From FEN-1219 sp963744305 (GTDB lineage Bacteria; Pseudomonadota; Gammaproteobacteria; Steroidobacterales; Rariloculaceae): a stretch of 64,000 nucleotides of DNA. The position numbers were made by a program, and so were the translations under genes. Position 1 is the stretch's first letter, and each line of letters begins with the position of its first letter. The DNA is taken from the NCBI GenBank assembly GCA_963744305.1, contig CAVUTF010000027.1, positions 1 to 64,000 of the forward strand, in the 5' to 3' direction. Positions 19,185 through 28,349 of this stretch are shown here, one piece after another. Below the pieces are notes generated by a model. The model was given only the letters and a program-made list of their open reading frames with translations, was not told the DNA's origin and ran no database searches.

Positions 19185-19740
19185 ATGTCCACGGTCCGCA
19201 ATTTATCGGTCTTGACGCCGGAACAGTACCTCGCGGCTGAGAGATCGGCGGCCGTTCGCCGTGAGCTAGTCGCCGGTCAGCTGAACGAGATGGTCGGCGC
19301 CAGCCAAGTCCACAATCTGCTTGCAGCAGCGTTCGCGGGAAAGCTGCTCGCCGCGCTCCAAGCACCGTGGCGCGTATACATCGCGGACATGAAGGTGCGC
19401 GTGCAGGATGATTTCTACTATCCCGATTTGATGGTCTCGGGTGAGCCGGTTGCGTCGGACAAGTACTACCTTGTGGAGCCCACGGTCATCATCGAGATCC
19501 TGTCGCCGACCACCGAAGCCCGCGATCGGCTCGAGAAGCGCATCGGCTATCAGCGCCTCGCGTCGTTGGGCGAATTTGTTCTCGTTTCTCAGGAGCGGCG
19601 GTCCATCGAAGTGTTTCGTCGCCGCGCCGACGGGTGGGAAGTGGAGACGTATGGCGCCGGCGATACGCTGCGGCTCGCCGCGATCGCATTCACAACGCCG
19701 GTCGATGACCTCTACCGGGAGGTGCCGACCCGGGCTGATC
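19185..19740 (+). CDS. Uma2-family endonuclease-like protein (second subfamily)
   Basis: Residues 1-180 give a full Uma2 fold: LTPEQYLAAERSAAVRRELVAGQL, VRVQDDFYYPDLMVSGEP with the catalytic Asp, VIIEILSPTTEARDRLEKRIGYQRL with the Glu and Lys, EFVLVSQERRSIEVF, and VDDLYREVP at the expected end. No stop occurs there; the frame runs on into unrelated sequence, so a one-base shift near 19735 probably removed it. The subfamily differs from the ATKPLKKGATYDDL group at 5344, 38596 and 47901. The ATG at 19185 has no clear Shine-Dalgarno. Confidence 0.8.
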
Positions 19741-19863
19741 GAACCACCGCCCGCTGCTCAAGCTCAGCACGCCGCCTCGAAGCCCAAACGATTGACGCCG
19801 CTCGTCGAGTGCACCTATCGTCGGTACGAGAGGCGAGTCGAACGGCAGGGGGGTATAGCCGTC

Positions 19864-20682
19864 ATGCGATCGACACTCAAGCTCATAACGATCTGCGCAA
19901 CGCTCGCGGCATGCGCGCAGGATCAGGATTCGTCGGCGATATCGGCGCAGGATCAGGATTCGCCGGCGATACCGCGTCTCCAGGACGGTACGCCGAACTT
20001 CAGCGGCGTCTGGCAAGCTCTGACGACGGCGAACTGGGATATCCAGACGCACGCCGCGAGCGCCGGCCCGCCCGCGTACGGCGCGCTGCTCGCGACGCCG
20101 CCGGGGTACGGCATCGTAGAGGGCGACGAGATTCCGTATCGCGCGGAAGCGCTCGCGCAGAAGCAGCGTAACAACGAGCAGCGCTGGACCGAGGATCCCG
20201 AGCTCAAGTGCTTCATGCCCGGCTTGCCGCGCGCGAATTACATGCCGTATCCGTTTCAGATCTTTCATTCCGAAGGGCACATGCTGTTCGCGTACCAGTT
20301 CGCGGGCGCGGCGCGCATCATCAATCTGGTGGAGCACCAACCGTCCGCAATTGACAGCTGGATGGGGATATCCAACGCGCACTGGGAAGCCGATACGCTC
20401 GTCGTGGACGTCAGTGGCTTCAACGGCCTTGCGTGGCTCGATCGCGCCGGCAATCACGCGAGCAATGCTTTGCGCGTCGTGGAGCGCTACACGTTCGCCG
20501 GGCCCGATGCCATCGACTATGAGGCCACGCTCGAGGATCCCCAGACTTTCACGCGTCCGTGGACGATCAGCTTTCGTCTCTTTCGGCTTCCCGACTCGGA
20601 CGAGCACCTCATCGGGTTCAAGTGCGTCGAGTTCACCGAAGAATTGCTGTACGGCGAGTTCTACAAGAAGGCCGCCGAATGA
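19864..20682 (+). CDS. Putative secreted lipoprotein in PQQ/DUF6152 operon
   Basis: A 272-residue protein. The signal peptide ends in a lipobox (TLAAC, Cys at residue 18). After a short repeated linker comes PNFSGVWQALTTANWDIQ, then PELKCFMPGLPRANYMPYPFQI, HEGHML-type and WEADTLVVDVSGFNG segments, and a beta-rich C-terminus. The WE.DTLVV motif recurs in the next gene (WEGDTLVVETT). I do not recognise the family by name, but such proteins accompany DUF6152 and PQQ dehydrogenases in steroid- or aromatic-degrading proteobacteria. It is first in a tight operon and its stop overlaps an in-frame ATG of the next gene. Confidence 0.7.
   Translation: MRSTLKLITICATLAACAQDQDSSAISAQDQDSPAIPRLQDGTPNFSGVWQALTTANWDIQTHAASAGPPAYGALLATPPGYGIVEGDEIPYRAEALAQKQRNNEQRWTEDPELKCFMPGLPRANYMPYPFQIFHSEGHMLFAYQFAGAARIINLVEHQPSAIDSWMGISNAHWEADTLVVDVSGFNGLAWLDRAGNHASNALRVVERYTFAGPDAIDYEATLEDPQTFTRPWTISFRLFRLPDSDEHLIGFKCVEFTEELLYGEFYKKAAE
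19915..19974 (+). repeat. Two 30-bp direct tandem repeats
   Basis: Two adjacent 30-bp units (19915-19944 and 19945-19974) differ at two bases. Each encodes AQDQDS.AI. directly after the lipidated cysteine, so the duplication lengthened the surface linker in frame. Confidence 0.85.
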
Positions 20683-20696
20683 CGAGGAGCAAGACG

Positions 20697-21671
20697 ATGA
20701 GCGCGCGTTTTTCGATAGCGGCAACGCTGGCCCTGTTCGCGGCGGCGAGCCAAGCGCAAACACCCCGCACCTCCTGGGGAGATCCGGACCTGCAGGGCCG
20801 TTGGTCGAACGGGACGTTGACGCCGCTGCAACGGCCCGCCGAGCTCGGCGACAAAGCGTTCTTTACCGAGGAGGAGGCGAGGGCGTACGTGCAAGAACGC
20901 CTGATCGCCGGCAATGCCGATCTCAGAATCGAAGAGGATCGAGAGGCAGGTAATGTCGGGTCCTATAACAATGCATGGACGGATCGCGGCAACGACATCG
21001 TCCCCACCCGACGGACATCGCTCGTGATCGAGCCCGCCAACGGGCGCGTGCCGCCGTTCACGCCCGCCGCACAGCGCAAGCATGAGGAGAACTTGGCGCA
21101 TGCCAAGCTGCACCCGGCGGACACCCCCGCGGACCGATATCTCACCGAACGATGCATCGTCTTCGGCGGCGGCAAGGCGCCGATGTTTCCGGAGCCGTAC
21201 AACAACAACTACTACATCGTGCAGACGCCGGACTACGTGACGATCATGGCCGAGCTCAATCACGAGGTCCGGATCATCCCGCTCGACGGCCGCCCGCATC
21301 TTCCGCAGCGCGTGCAGCAATGGGTCGGCGACTCTCGTGGTCATTGGGAAGGTGACACGCTCGTCGTCGAAACGACGAATCAAAAAACCAATAGCCACTT
21401 TTACGGCGTGCAAATGCTCGATTCCGTGATGAGCGAGGATTTCCGGGTCGTCGAGCGATTCACGCGCACTGGGCCGGCTCAGATTAACTACCAAGCCACC
21501 GTGCATGATCCGGCCGTCTTCACGGCGCCTTGGACCGTCGAGATCTTCATGTATCCGCAAGCAGGACAATTGGTCGAGTTCGCCTGCCACGAGGGCAACT
21601 ATGGCCTAAGCGGGATACTTTCCGCGCAGCGCGCGGATGAGCAACGCGCCGCGGAAGGCCGCGAACAATAG
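20697..21671 (+). CDS. Secreted protein of PQQ/DUF6152 operon, unknown function
   Basis: A 324-residue protein with a cleavable signal peptide (MSARFSIAATLALFAAASQAQ). It continues with SWGDPDLQGRWSNGTLTPLQRP, YLTERCIVFGGG, VQTPDYVTIMAELNHEVRIIPL and GHWEGDTLVVETTNQK, and ends in RVVERFTRTGP with a beta-sandwich-like C-terminus. It is related to the preceding lipoprotein in its second half (WE.DTLVV, RVVERYTF/RFTR). The ATG at 20697 is preferred over 20679 because GAGGAG lies 7 nt before it and a signal peptide begins there. The frame is intact. Confidence 0.72.
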   Translation: MSARFSIAATLALFAAASQAQTPRTSWGDPDLQGRWSNGTLTPLQRPAELGDKAFFTEEEARAYVQERLIAGNADLRIEEDREAGNVGSYNNAWTDRGNDIVPTRRTSLVIEPANGRVPPFTPAAQRKHEENLAHAKLHPADTPADRYLTERCIVFGGGKAPMFPEPYNNNYYIVQTPDYVTIMAELNHEVRIIPLDGRPHLPQRVQQWVGDSRGHWEGDTLVVETTNQKTNSHFYGVQMLDSVMSEDFRVVERFTRTGPAQINYQATVHDPAVFTAPWTVEIFMYPQAGQLVEFACHEGNYGLSGILSAQRADEQRAAEGREQ

Positions 21672-21681
21672 GAGAGCGAGA

Positions 21682-22092
21682 ATGCGAGCCCTGTTCACCG
21701 TCCTGCTGGCGAGCGTCGTGGCTGCTCTTAGCGCACCGGCCTTCGCGCACCACGCATTCGCCGGCGAGTTCGATGCAAGCAAGCCGATTACGCTCCGAGG
21801 AAAGGTGACGCGCGTCGAGTGGATCAATCCGCATGCGTGGCTGCACATGGACGTCGTGAATGCGGAAGGAAAAGTTGAATCCTGGAGGATCGAGGCTGGC
21901 AGCCCGAACACGCTCGTGCGGCGCGGCATGACGCGTGACTCGATACCGACCGGCACCGAGATCGTCGTCTTCGGCTATCGTCACCGCAACGGCTCCAACG
22001 CAGCCAACGGCCGTGACGTCACGCTGCCCGACGGATCGAAGCTCTTCTTGAGCTCGCCCGGGACGGGTGCACCGGGCGGCGAGCAGCGTTAG
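21682..22092 (+). CDS. DUF6152 family secreted protein
   Basis: A 136-residue protein. The signal peptide (residues 1-22) ends just before HHAFAGEFDASKPITLRGKV, followed by VEWINPHAWLHMDV. This is the full DUF6152 pattern, an OB-like beta-barrel with a His-His at the mature N-terminus that could bind metal. GGAG lies about 10 nt upstream of the ATG. It is co-transcribed with the preceding gene (10-nt gap) and with the PQQ dehydrogenase 6 nt downstream. The exact role is unknown; linkage suggests service to the dehydrogenase. Confidence 0.85.
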   Translation: MRALFTVLLASVVAALSAPAFAHHAFAGEFDASKPITLRGKVTRVEWINPHAWLHMDVVNAEGKVESWRIEAGSPNTLVRRGMTRDSIPTGTEIVVFGYRHRNGSNAANGRDVTLPDGSKLFLSSPGTGAPGGEQR

Positions 22093-22098
22093 CGCGAA

Positions 22099-23841
22099 AT
22101 GCCTCACTGGAAACTTGTCGGTGCCGCGTTGCTGGGCTCGCTGGTCAGCGTGATCGGCAACGCTCAGCCCGCCGAATTCGTCCCCGTCACCGACCAGATG
22201 CTGCGTGATCCGGATCCGGCCGATTGGCTGATGTGGCGCCGCACGCTGAATCACTGGGGCTACAGTCCGCTCGACCAAATCGACCGAGGAAACGTACGCG
22301 AGCTACGCCTCGTTTGGGCGCATCCGATATACGAAGGCGTGCAAGAAGGCACGCCGCTCGTTTACGACGGCGTCATGTACTTTCCACACCCGAACGACAT
22401 CACGCAGGCCATCGACGCAACCACCGGCGATCTCATCTGGGAGTATCGAAGACCTGCGCCGGACGACGTCGGCGACTACGTGCTCTTCCCGTCGATCAAT
22501 CGCAACCTCGCGATTTACGGTAACTACATCCTCGACAACGGAGCCGACAACTACGCGTATGCGCTCGACGCACGCACGGGCGAGTTGGCGTGGGAAACGC
22601 GGATTCTCGACTATCATCTCGGCGGTCAGGCCAGCGGCGGGCCCATCGTCGCCGACGGCAAAGTCGTTTCGGGCCGAAGCTGCGCGCCCAAGGGCGGGCC
22701 GGAAGCGTGCGTGATTACGGCTTTCGACGCGCTGACGGGCCAAGAGGTGTGGCGCAGACATACGATTCCGCGGCCGGGCGAGCCCGGCGACGAAACCTGG
22801 GGCGACATTCCTTATGCGGAGCGCCGCCACGTCGGCACGTGGCTCGTGCCGAGCTTCGATCCGGAGTCGAACCTGATCTATATCGGAACATCGGTGACCT
22901 CGCCCGCGCCGAAGTTCATGCTCGCCGGCAACGACGAGCAATATCTCTATCACAACTCGACGTTGGCGCTCGACGCGGACACCGGCGAGATCGTGTGGTA
23001 CTTGCAGCACGTCGTCGATCATTGGGATCTCGATCATCCGTTCGAGCGACTACTTGTCGATACGGTGGTCACGCCCGATCCGGGCTCCGTCAAGTGGATC
23101 AATCCGCGTTTGCGGCCCGGCGAAGTGCGCAAGGTGGTGACCGGCGTCCCTGGCAAGACGGGTCTCGTCTACACGGTGGATCGCGTGACGGGGCAGTTCT
23201 TGTGGGCCCGGGAAACGATCGAGCAGAACGTGATTGCCGAAGTGAACACCGAGTCAGGGGCCGCCGTCGTCAATCCCGATGTGCTCTTCACGGGCGTCGG
23301 ACAGCAACACCTTGTGTGCCCGAGCTTGAACGGCGGCAAGAACTATCATTCCAGCACGTATAGTCCGTTGACCGGGGCGATGTACGTTCCGCTGCACAAC
23401 ACCTGTATGCAGGCCACGTCGAACTCCGAAGTGTGGCAGCCCGACGACGCGTACGCGCTCGACACGAACGTGCAGCTCCCGCCGGGCGTCGAAAATGCCG
23501 GAACGATCGAGGCGATCTCGGTGGAGACGGGCCGGACGCTATGGAAGCACGAGCAACGTGCCGTCACGACTTCGCTGATGACGACGGCGAGCGGGTTGCT
23601 GTTCGGCGGCGATGCGAACGGCCGATTCCGCGCCTACGATCAACGTAGCGGTGAAATCCTGTGGGAGGTCAACCTCGGCTCGCACGTCACCGGTTATCCC
23701 GCGACGTTCGCAGTCGACGGCAAGCAGTACATCGCGGTCAGCACGGGTGGGTCGCTGAACACCCTCAGTCTGATGCGCCTCGCTCCCGAGCTTCGCTCTG
23801 GAACGGTGAACCAGCTCTACGTCTTTGCGCTTCCGGACTGA
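22099..23841 (+). CDS. PQQ-dependent dehydrogenase (quinoprotein), no haem domain
   Basis: An intact 580-residue periplasmic quinoprotein. The signal peptide (residues 1-23) is followed by FVPVTDQMLRDPDPADWLMW. An eight-bladed propeller follows with repeated tryptophan-docking strands (GDLIWEYRRP, GELAWETRI, GQEVWRRHT, GRTLWKHEQ, GEILWEVNLGS). The final strand is QLYVFALPD. GPEACVITAFDA supplies one of a close cysteine pair with GRSC. There is no cytochrome c domain, so electrons must go to a separate carrier. The paralogue at 54282 is alike in length and order. It is the last gene of the 19864-23841 operon. The substrate cannot be read from sequence. Confidence 0.88.
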   Translation: MPHWKLVGAALLGSLVSVIGNAQPAEFVPVTDQMLRDPDPADWLMWRRTLNHWGYSPLDQIDRGNVRELRLVWAHPIYEGVQEGTPLVYDGVMYFPHPNDITQAIDATTGDLIWEYRRPAPDDVGDYVLFPSINRNLAIYGNYILDNGADNYAYALDARTGELAWETRILDYHLGGQASGGPIVADGKVVSGRSCAPKGGPEACVITAFDALTGQEVWRRHTIPRPGEPGDETWGDIPYAERRHVGTWLVPSFDPESNLIYIGTSVTSPAPKFMLAGNDEQYLYHNSTLALDADTGEIVWYLQHVVDHWDLDHPFERLLVDTVVTPDPGSVKWINPRLRPGEVRKVVTGVPGKTGLVYTVDRVTGQFLWARETIEQNVIAEVNTESGAAVVNPDVLFTGVGQQHLVCPSLNGGKNYHSSTYSPLTGAMYVPLHNTCMQATSNSEVWQPDDAYALDTNVQLPPGVENAGTIEAISVETGRTLWKHEQRAVTTSLMTTASGLLFGGDANGRFRAYDQRSGEILWEVNLGSHVTGYPATFAVDGKQYIAVSTGGSLNTLSLMRLAPELRSGTVNQLYVFALPD

Positions 23842-23940
23842 GCGCCGCGCGTCAAGCCCGCCTTACGCCGCGATCGATAACCGCCCAAACCAGCGCAATT
23901 CGCCGCTAGCACCCGCGGTCCGACGAGCGATCGTAGTTGT

Positions 23941-23969
23941 TTGTTGCGCGGCTCGCGCTGGGGTAGATT
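23941..23969 (+). promoter_or_regulatory. Leaderless-type promoter of antitoxin-like gene
   Basis: TTGTTG at 23941-23946, exactly 17 nt, TAGATT at 23964-23969, and an ATG after a 6-nt gap. The same boxes and spacings precede the antitoxin at 46955. Confidence 0.65.
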
Positions 23970-23975
23970 CCGTTT

Positions 23976-24268
23976 ATGGCCGTGAATTTATCAGAGCTAT
24001 TGGCACTGCCGCCCGAAGAACGAATGAGGCTCGCAGAAGCCCTTTTGGACAGCGTCGCGCGAGCGGAATTGGAGCCACTTGCACGAGCGTTCCGCGAGAG
24101 CATGGAACGAACGAATCGGACGCTTGATGCAACGCTCGATCGGCTCGAGCATTCAAGGAAACGATCGTTCGCGACCGCATCGAAGTCCGCGAGGCTGTGC
24201 GCCGTTCTGGAGAGGAGTGGCCATTCCCGCTCCGTTGCGTCCGAGACCGCCGTGAGCATATCGAGTGA
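23976..24268 (+). pseudogene. Antitoxin-derived coiled-coil protein, one frameshift
   Basis: Paralogue of the protein at 6671. Residues 1-28 (VNLSELLALPPEERMRLAEALLDSVA) are antitoxin-like and nearly identical to 46955. RAFRESMERTNRTLDATLDRLEH forms a coiled coil. A base change near 24155 shifts the frame. The proper ending, IEVREAVRRSGEEWPFPLR with stop at 24266-24268, is read in the second frame and matches VREAVLRSQEEWPF of the 6671 protein. Unshifted, the frame would run to 24347 with unrelated sequence. No toxin follows. Confidence 0.7.
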
Positions 24269-24630
24269 CCTGCGCGATGGAGTGCGACAGGCGATTCCGT
24301 TGATGAACGAGCGTATCGAACGCCTCCCGCCGATGTCGCAAAGATGACCGATGGGCTCCGGGTCATGACCGGAGTCTACCCGCCTAGGAGAATGCTGATC
24401 GAGCTGACCGAAGTCGGCAGCTCTCGGCGGACTAGATCCAGTCCCGACCCAGCCGAAAACGCGAGCGACGTCAGGCCGTCGGCTATCACCAAGGCGAATG
24501 CTTCGCCGCAACGCAATCGGTTACTCCACGCACTGCACGGATTCTCGCTCGGCGGGGTCGATCCCGAGCGGCGATACTGCGGCCTCGCACCAGGGCGAGC
24601 GCCGCGATACTCTGTGCCATCCGGACAGTC
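24269..24630. other. Intergenic interval, nothing recognised
   Basis: About 360 bp between the antitoxin-like gene and Uma2. Short minus-strand frames contain hydrophobic stretches but no recognisable domain, start signal or repeat. It may hold an unreadable remnant. Confidence 0.4.
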
Positions 24631-25215
24631 ATGAGTCGTTCCATGCAAGAGTGGCCGCGGCGGCATCGGATCACGGTGGATCGTTACCACCTTATGGCAG
24701 AGGCGGGCGTGTTCGAGCACGACGCCCGCGTCGAGCTGATCGAGGGAGAGATCGTCGACATGCTGCCGATCGGCAGCCGGCACGCAGGGAAAGCATCGCG
24801 ATTGGCGGACTTCTTGACCGCGGCGATCGGCGGCCGCGCCATCGTCCGGACGCAGTGGCCGGTGCGTTTGAGCGAGCACTCGGAGGTTCAACCGGACCTT
24901 GCGGTGGTGAAGTTCCGCGACGACTACTACGAGTCGACTCACCCGACCGCTGATGACGCGCTATTGCTGATCGAGGTCAGCGATACGACTCTGCAGTACG
25001 ACCGTAACGTCAAAGCGTCGCTCTACGCGCGCTGCGGGGTACCCGAGCTCTGGATCGTGGATCTCCAAGCCGATGTCATTCACGTGCATCGGTCGCCGCT
25101 GGATGGGCGGTACCTGGAAGTATCGTCGCTCGCCGATTCGGCTGTTGCGGCCGTCGCTCTCTTGCCAGGCGTCACTATCGAGGTCGGCGCATTGTTCCCC
25201 CCGAAGGCCAGCTAG
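24631..25215 (+). CDS. Uma2-family endonuclease-like protein (third subfamily)
   Basis: An intact 194-residue Uma2 protein. Landmarks are ITVDRYHLMAEAGVFEHDARVELIEGEIVDMLPIG, a conserved His in SRHAG, VQPDLAVVKFRDDYY with the catalytic Asp, LLIEVSDTTLQYDRNVKASLYARCGVPELWIVDL with Glu and Lys of the PD-(D/E)XK site, and the C-terminal VTIEVGALFP. It is a stand-alone gene on the plus strand like all other Uma2 genes here. The sequence is only distantly related to the cassettes, so it arrived separately. The biological target is unknown. Confidence 0.87.
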   Translation: MSRSMQEWPRRHRITVDRYHLMAEAGVFEHDARVELIEGEIVDMLPIGSRHAGKASRLADFLTAAIGGRAIVRTQWPVRLSEHSEVQPDLAVVKFRDDYYESTHPTADDALLLIEVSDTTLQYDRNVKASLYARCGVPELWIVDLQADVIHVHRSPLDGRYLEVSSLADSAVAAVALLPGVTIEVGALFPPKAS

Positions 25216-25243
25216 CGCTTTTCGAGACGGCTGCGCGACAGGC

Positions 25244-27626
25244 CTACGACTGCGCCGCCCGCAGCGCCGCGAGCACCCGCTCCTTGCGGAACGGCGCCCG
25301 CCGCAACCGAACGCCGGTCGCGTCGTAAACGGCGTTCGCAATCGCCGCGATCACCGGCTTGTGGCTCGTCTCGCCGGCGCCGTAATGCGGCAGGTCGGGA
25401 CGATTCGGGTTCGGATCGCCGTTGACGAGCACGACGTCGATCGTTCTCCGGCGTATCGGAATGCCGCAGGGTCGGATGAGATCGCCCAATCGACGCTCGT
25501 GACCTTCTCGGCATCGAACTGCACCTCTTCCCACAGCGCCCGGCTCAATCCGTGCAACATCCCGCACTCGACGGTGTGACTTAGGCCCATCGGGTTGATC
25601 GCCAACCCGCAGTCGTGCGCGCACACGAAACGCTTGACCCAGACGCCGCCCGTGTCGCGGTTGACCTCGACCTCGGCGATCACCGCGACGACGGTGTTGC
25701 TGCGGTACGTGTACGCGATGCCGCGCCCGGTGAGCGATCGGGCCCGCGCCTCCTCGCGGATTCGGCGACGGCCGCGTGTCCCAGCCGTATTTCTCGACGC
25801 GCCGCGCGGACGACGGCGAGCGAGCGCGCCTTGCGAAAGACGTTGTCCTCGGTGCTCGCCTCGATGATGTCGAGCCGGAACTGCGCCGGATCGGCTTCCG
25901 CGCAGCCGCCGCGAGCTCATCGATGAACCCCTCGAACGCGAAGGTCACCTGCGGACCGTTCGGGTCGCGCAGGTTGCCGGTGCGCAGCGGCGTCTCCCAG
26001 ATCATCGGCAGCGCCACGACGTGCGCCGTCATGCGTTGATTCGGGATGCGCGTACTGGATCGACGGCGTCTCGGCGCCGCCGGCCGCCGGCGTCTCGCGC
26101 CGCCGGCCCATGAGCTGTGCGATCAGCACGGTGTCCGGCTCGTTGTAGCCCAAGTGGTTGTAGTCGACGGCGCGCGCATCGTACTCGAGCGCCGTCAGCT
26201 TGCCCTGCGCGTCGAGCCCGCCGCGCAACTTGAAATCGTAGGCAGGGCCTTTGGTGTCCCAGGCCGTCTCCTCGTGCCGCATCCACTGCACGCGCACCGG
26301 CCGGCCGAGCTCGTGCGCGAGGAACGCGGCCTCGAAGCCGACGTCGTCTGCGGCCGTGCGGCCGTAGACCTGCGGCCCATCCATGTAGACGACGCGCACG
26401 CGCTCGCGCGGCAATCCGAGGAATTGCGCGACGCCGTTGCGCAAGCCGTACGACTTCATGTCGTTCGAGTAGATCGTCATCTGACCGTCGGACGGATCGG
26501 CCAGCGCGTGCGCCGGGCCGATCGCCGTGTGCCCCTGGAACGGCACCTCGTACTCGGCCTCGATGACTCGCGCCGCGCTCGCGAACGCCGCGTCGGGGTC
26601 GCCCGTGACTGCTCGGGTCCTCGCTCGACGTGGGCGTCGCGCGGCGGATGTAGTCGAACAGCTCGGTCGATGCCGGGAACGGCGCCTCCGCGGGCGGCGT
26701 CCACTCGGCTTTCAGCTGCCGCGCGGCGGCGATCGCCTGCTCCTCGCGCTCGCAGACGACGGCCACGTAGTTGCCGTTGCTCACGACGCGGACGAAGCCC
26801 GGAAGGTTCGCGACCGACGACTCGTCGATGCTGCGCAGCGTCGCGCCCGCGATCGGCGGACGCACGTTGCGCGCGTGCAGCATGCCGGGCACCTTCACGT
26901 CGACGGCCCAAGTCAACGACCCGTCGACCTTGGCCGGAATGTCGTAGCGCTGCACGGACTGGCCGACGACGCGCAGCTCTTGGACGGGCTTGACGGCGGC
27001 CGTTCCGGTCGTGGCGTCGACGTTGCGTCCCGTGAGCGCCACGTCGAAGCGCTTGCCGCCGACGAGCTCGGCATACGTGACCGACTTCGACGGATCGGAC
27101 TTCGCCTAGATCGTCGCCGTTCTCACCGCGAGCTCGGCGACCGGGGTGCCCAGCTGCTCGGAGCCGAGCTCGAGCAAGACGCGCCGCGCTTCGGCGGCCA
27201 CTCTGCGCATCGGCCAGCCGTCGCGCTCGACGCCGTCGGAGCCGCCCGAGCCGCCCTGATCGGGAGTGATGTCGGTGGTGCCCATGACGAGGTTCGTCTT
27301 GTCGTAGGCGATGTCGAGCTCGTCGCACATCATCTGCCGGAACGCCGTGCCGGTGCCTTGGCCGCCATCCGTCTTGCCGACGAAGAAGGTGGCGGTGTTG
27401 TCCGGATGGATCACGATCCAGGTGTCGAGCTGCAGAAAATCGCGGTCGGAATACGGACCCGCGCCCGACGGCTTGTGCGAGCACGCGGCCGCCGGGGACC
27501 GCGTTGACGCCGAGGCTCAAGACCAACGCGCCCGAAGACCGGAGGAAACTGCGGCGCGAGAGCGACGGGTTGATACTGCGAAGCGCGTCCTCGATCGCTT
27601 TCGGAAGCTGCAGCTGTGGTGCTCAT
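25244..27626 (-). pseudogene. Tat-exported molybdopterin-binding aldehyde/isoquinoline oxidoreductase large subunit, frameshifted
   Basis: Large subunit of a xanthine dehydrogenase-family molybdenum hydroxylase (IorB-like). After the ATG at 27626 (4-nt overlap with the Fe-S subunit stop) a shift leads to a twin-arginine signal SRRSFLRSSGALVLSLG. WIVIHPDNTATFFVGKTDGGQGTGTAFRQ and the long VTYAELVGGKRF and PAKVDGSLTWAVDVKVPGMLHA region follow. Downstream segments include VRVVYMDGPQVYGR and AFLAHELGRPVRVQWMRHEE, ending ANAVYDATGVRLRRAPFRKERVLAAL. About six shifts and an in-frame TAG near 27106 interrupt it. It would hydroxylate N-heterocycles or oxidise aldehydes in the periplasm. Confidence 0.82.
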
Positions 27627-28108
27627 CCGCCGCCTCCTCGGCGCTTCGAGGTCGTCCCGCGCACGACGCGTTTGATCGCCGCCTGAATGCGGTAGTACGT
27701 CATGCAGCGGCACAGCGCGCCTTCCATGCCTTCACGGATTTCGGCGTCCGTCGGGTTCGGGTTCCGGTCGAGCAGCGCCTTGGCGGTCATGATCTGGCCG
27801 TTCTGGCAATAGCCGCACTGCGGCACTTGCTCGTCGATCCACGCCTGCTGCAGCGGATGCAACGTGCCGTTCTTCGCGAGGCCTTCGAGCGTGGTGATCT
27901 CGCCGCTCACCGCCGCGGCGGGCATGATGCACGAGCGCGTCGCGACGCCGTCGATGATGACGGTGCAGGCTCCGCACTGCGCGAGCCCGCAGCCGAATCG
28001 TGGGCCGCGTAGATCGAGATCATTGCGCAGCACATATAGAAGAGGAGTCGACGCGTCGATGTCCACTTCATGGACCGCGCCGTTGACACGCAGTGAAACC
28101 ACACTCAT
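27623..28108 (-). CDS. [2Fe-2S] subunit of molybdenum hydroxylase
   Basis: An intact 161-residue small subunit with two [2Fe-2S] clusters. The plant-type cluster uses RFGCGLAQCGACTV. The second uses CGYCQNGQIMTAKALL and CRCMTYYRIQAAI. It carries electrons from the molybdopterin large subunit encoded downstream; its TGA overlaps that ATG. Typical length for IorA/CoxS-type subunits is about 150-160 aa, so it is complete apart from a glycine-rich tail. It has no signal peptide and is expected to be co-exported with the Tat-bearing large subunit. Confidence 0.9.
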   Translation of the reverse strand: MSVVSLRVNGAVHEVDIDASTPLLYVLRNDLDLRGPRFGCGLAQCGACTVIIDGVATRSCIMPAAAVSGEITTLEGLAKNGTLHPLQQAWIDEQVPQCGYCQNGQIMTAKALLDRNPNPTDAEIREGMEGALCRCMTYYRIQAAIKRVVRGTTSKRRGGGG

Positions 28109-28349
28109 TGGATGCCCTCCGGTGCACGGGTCACACCGTCCAGAAAGACCCTAGACGAAAGGCGGATGGCCCGCAATTGCGAGCGAGCTTTCTTATGACA
28201 CTCGGGTCGCCGCGCGCTCGCTGGCATCGACGCCGTGCGGCGGCCCCTGATCGACGCCGCCCCGCAAACTTCTCCAACCCCATCCCTTGGTTTACAGTGA
28301 ACCTCCGTGCGGCCGCGGAACCAGCACAAGAACTACATCCCCACCGCCA
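28109..28349. other. Divergent promoter region of the membrane-motor cassette
   Basis: About 240 bp between the divergent molybdenum hydroxylase and the 28350 gene. I see no confident -35/-10 pair; the AT-richer stretch near 28288-28305 is the most likely promoter position for the plus-strand gene set. Confidence 0.35.

Noticed and set aside
26046..27507. Plus-strand frames of over 300 codons opposite the molybdenum hydroxylase
   Set aside because: Arg-rich shadow; the minus strand has recognisable molybdopterin-subunit motifs although broken.
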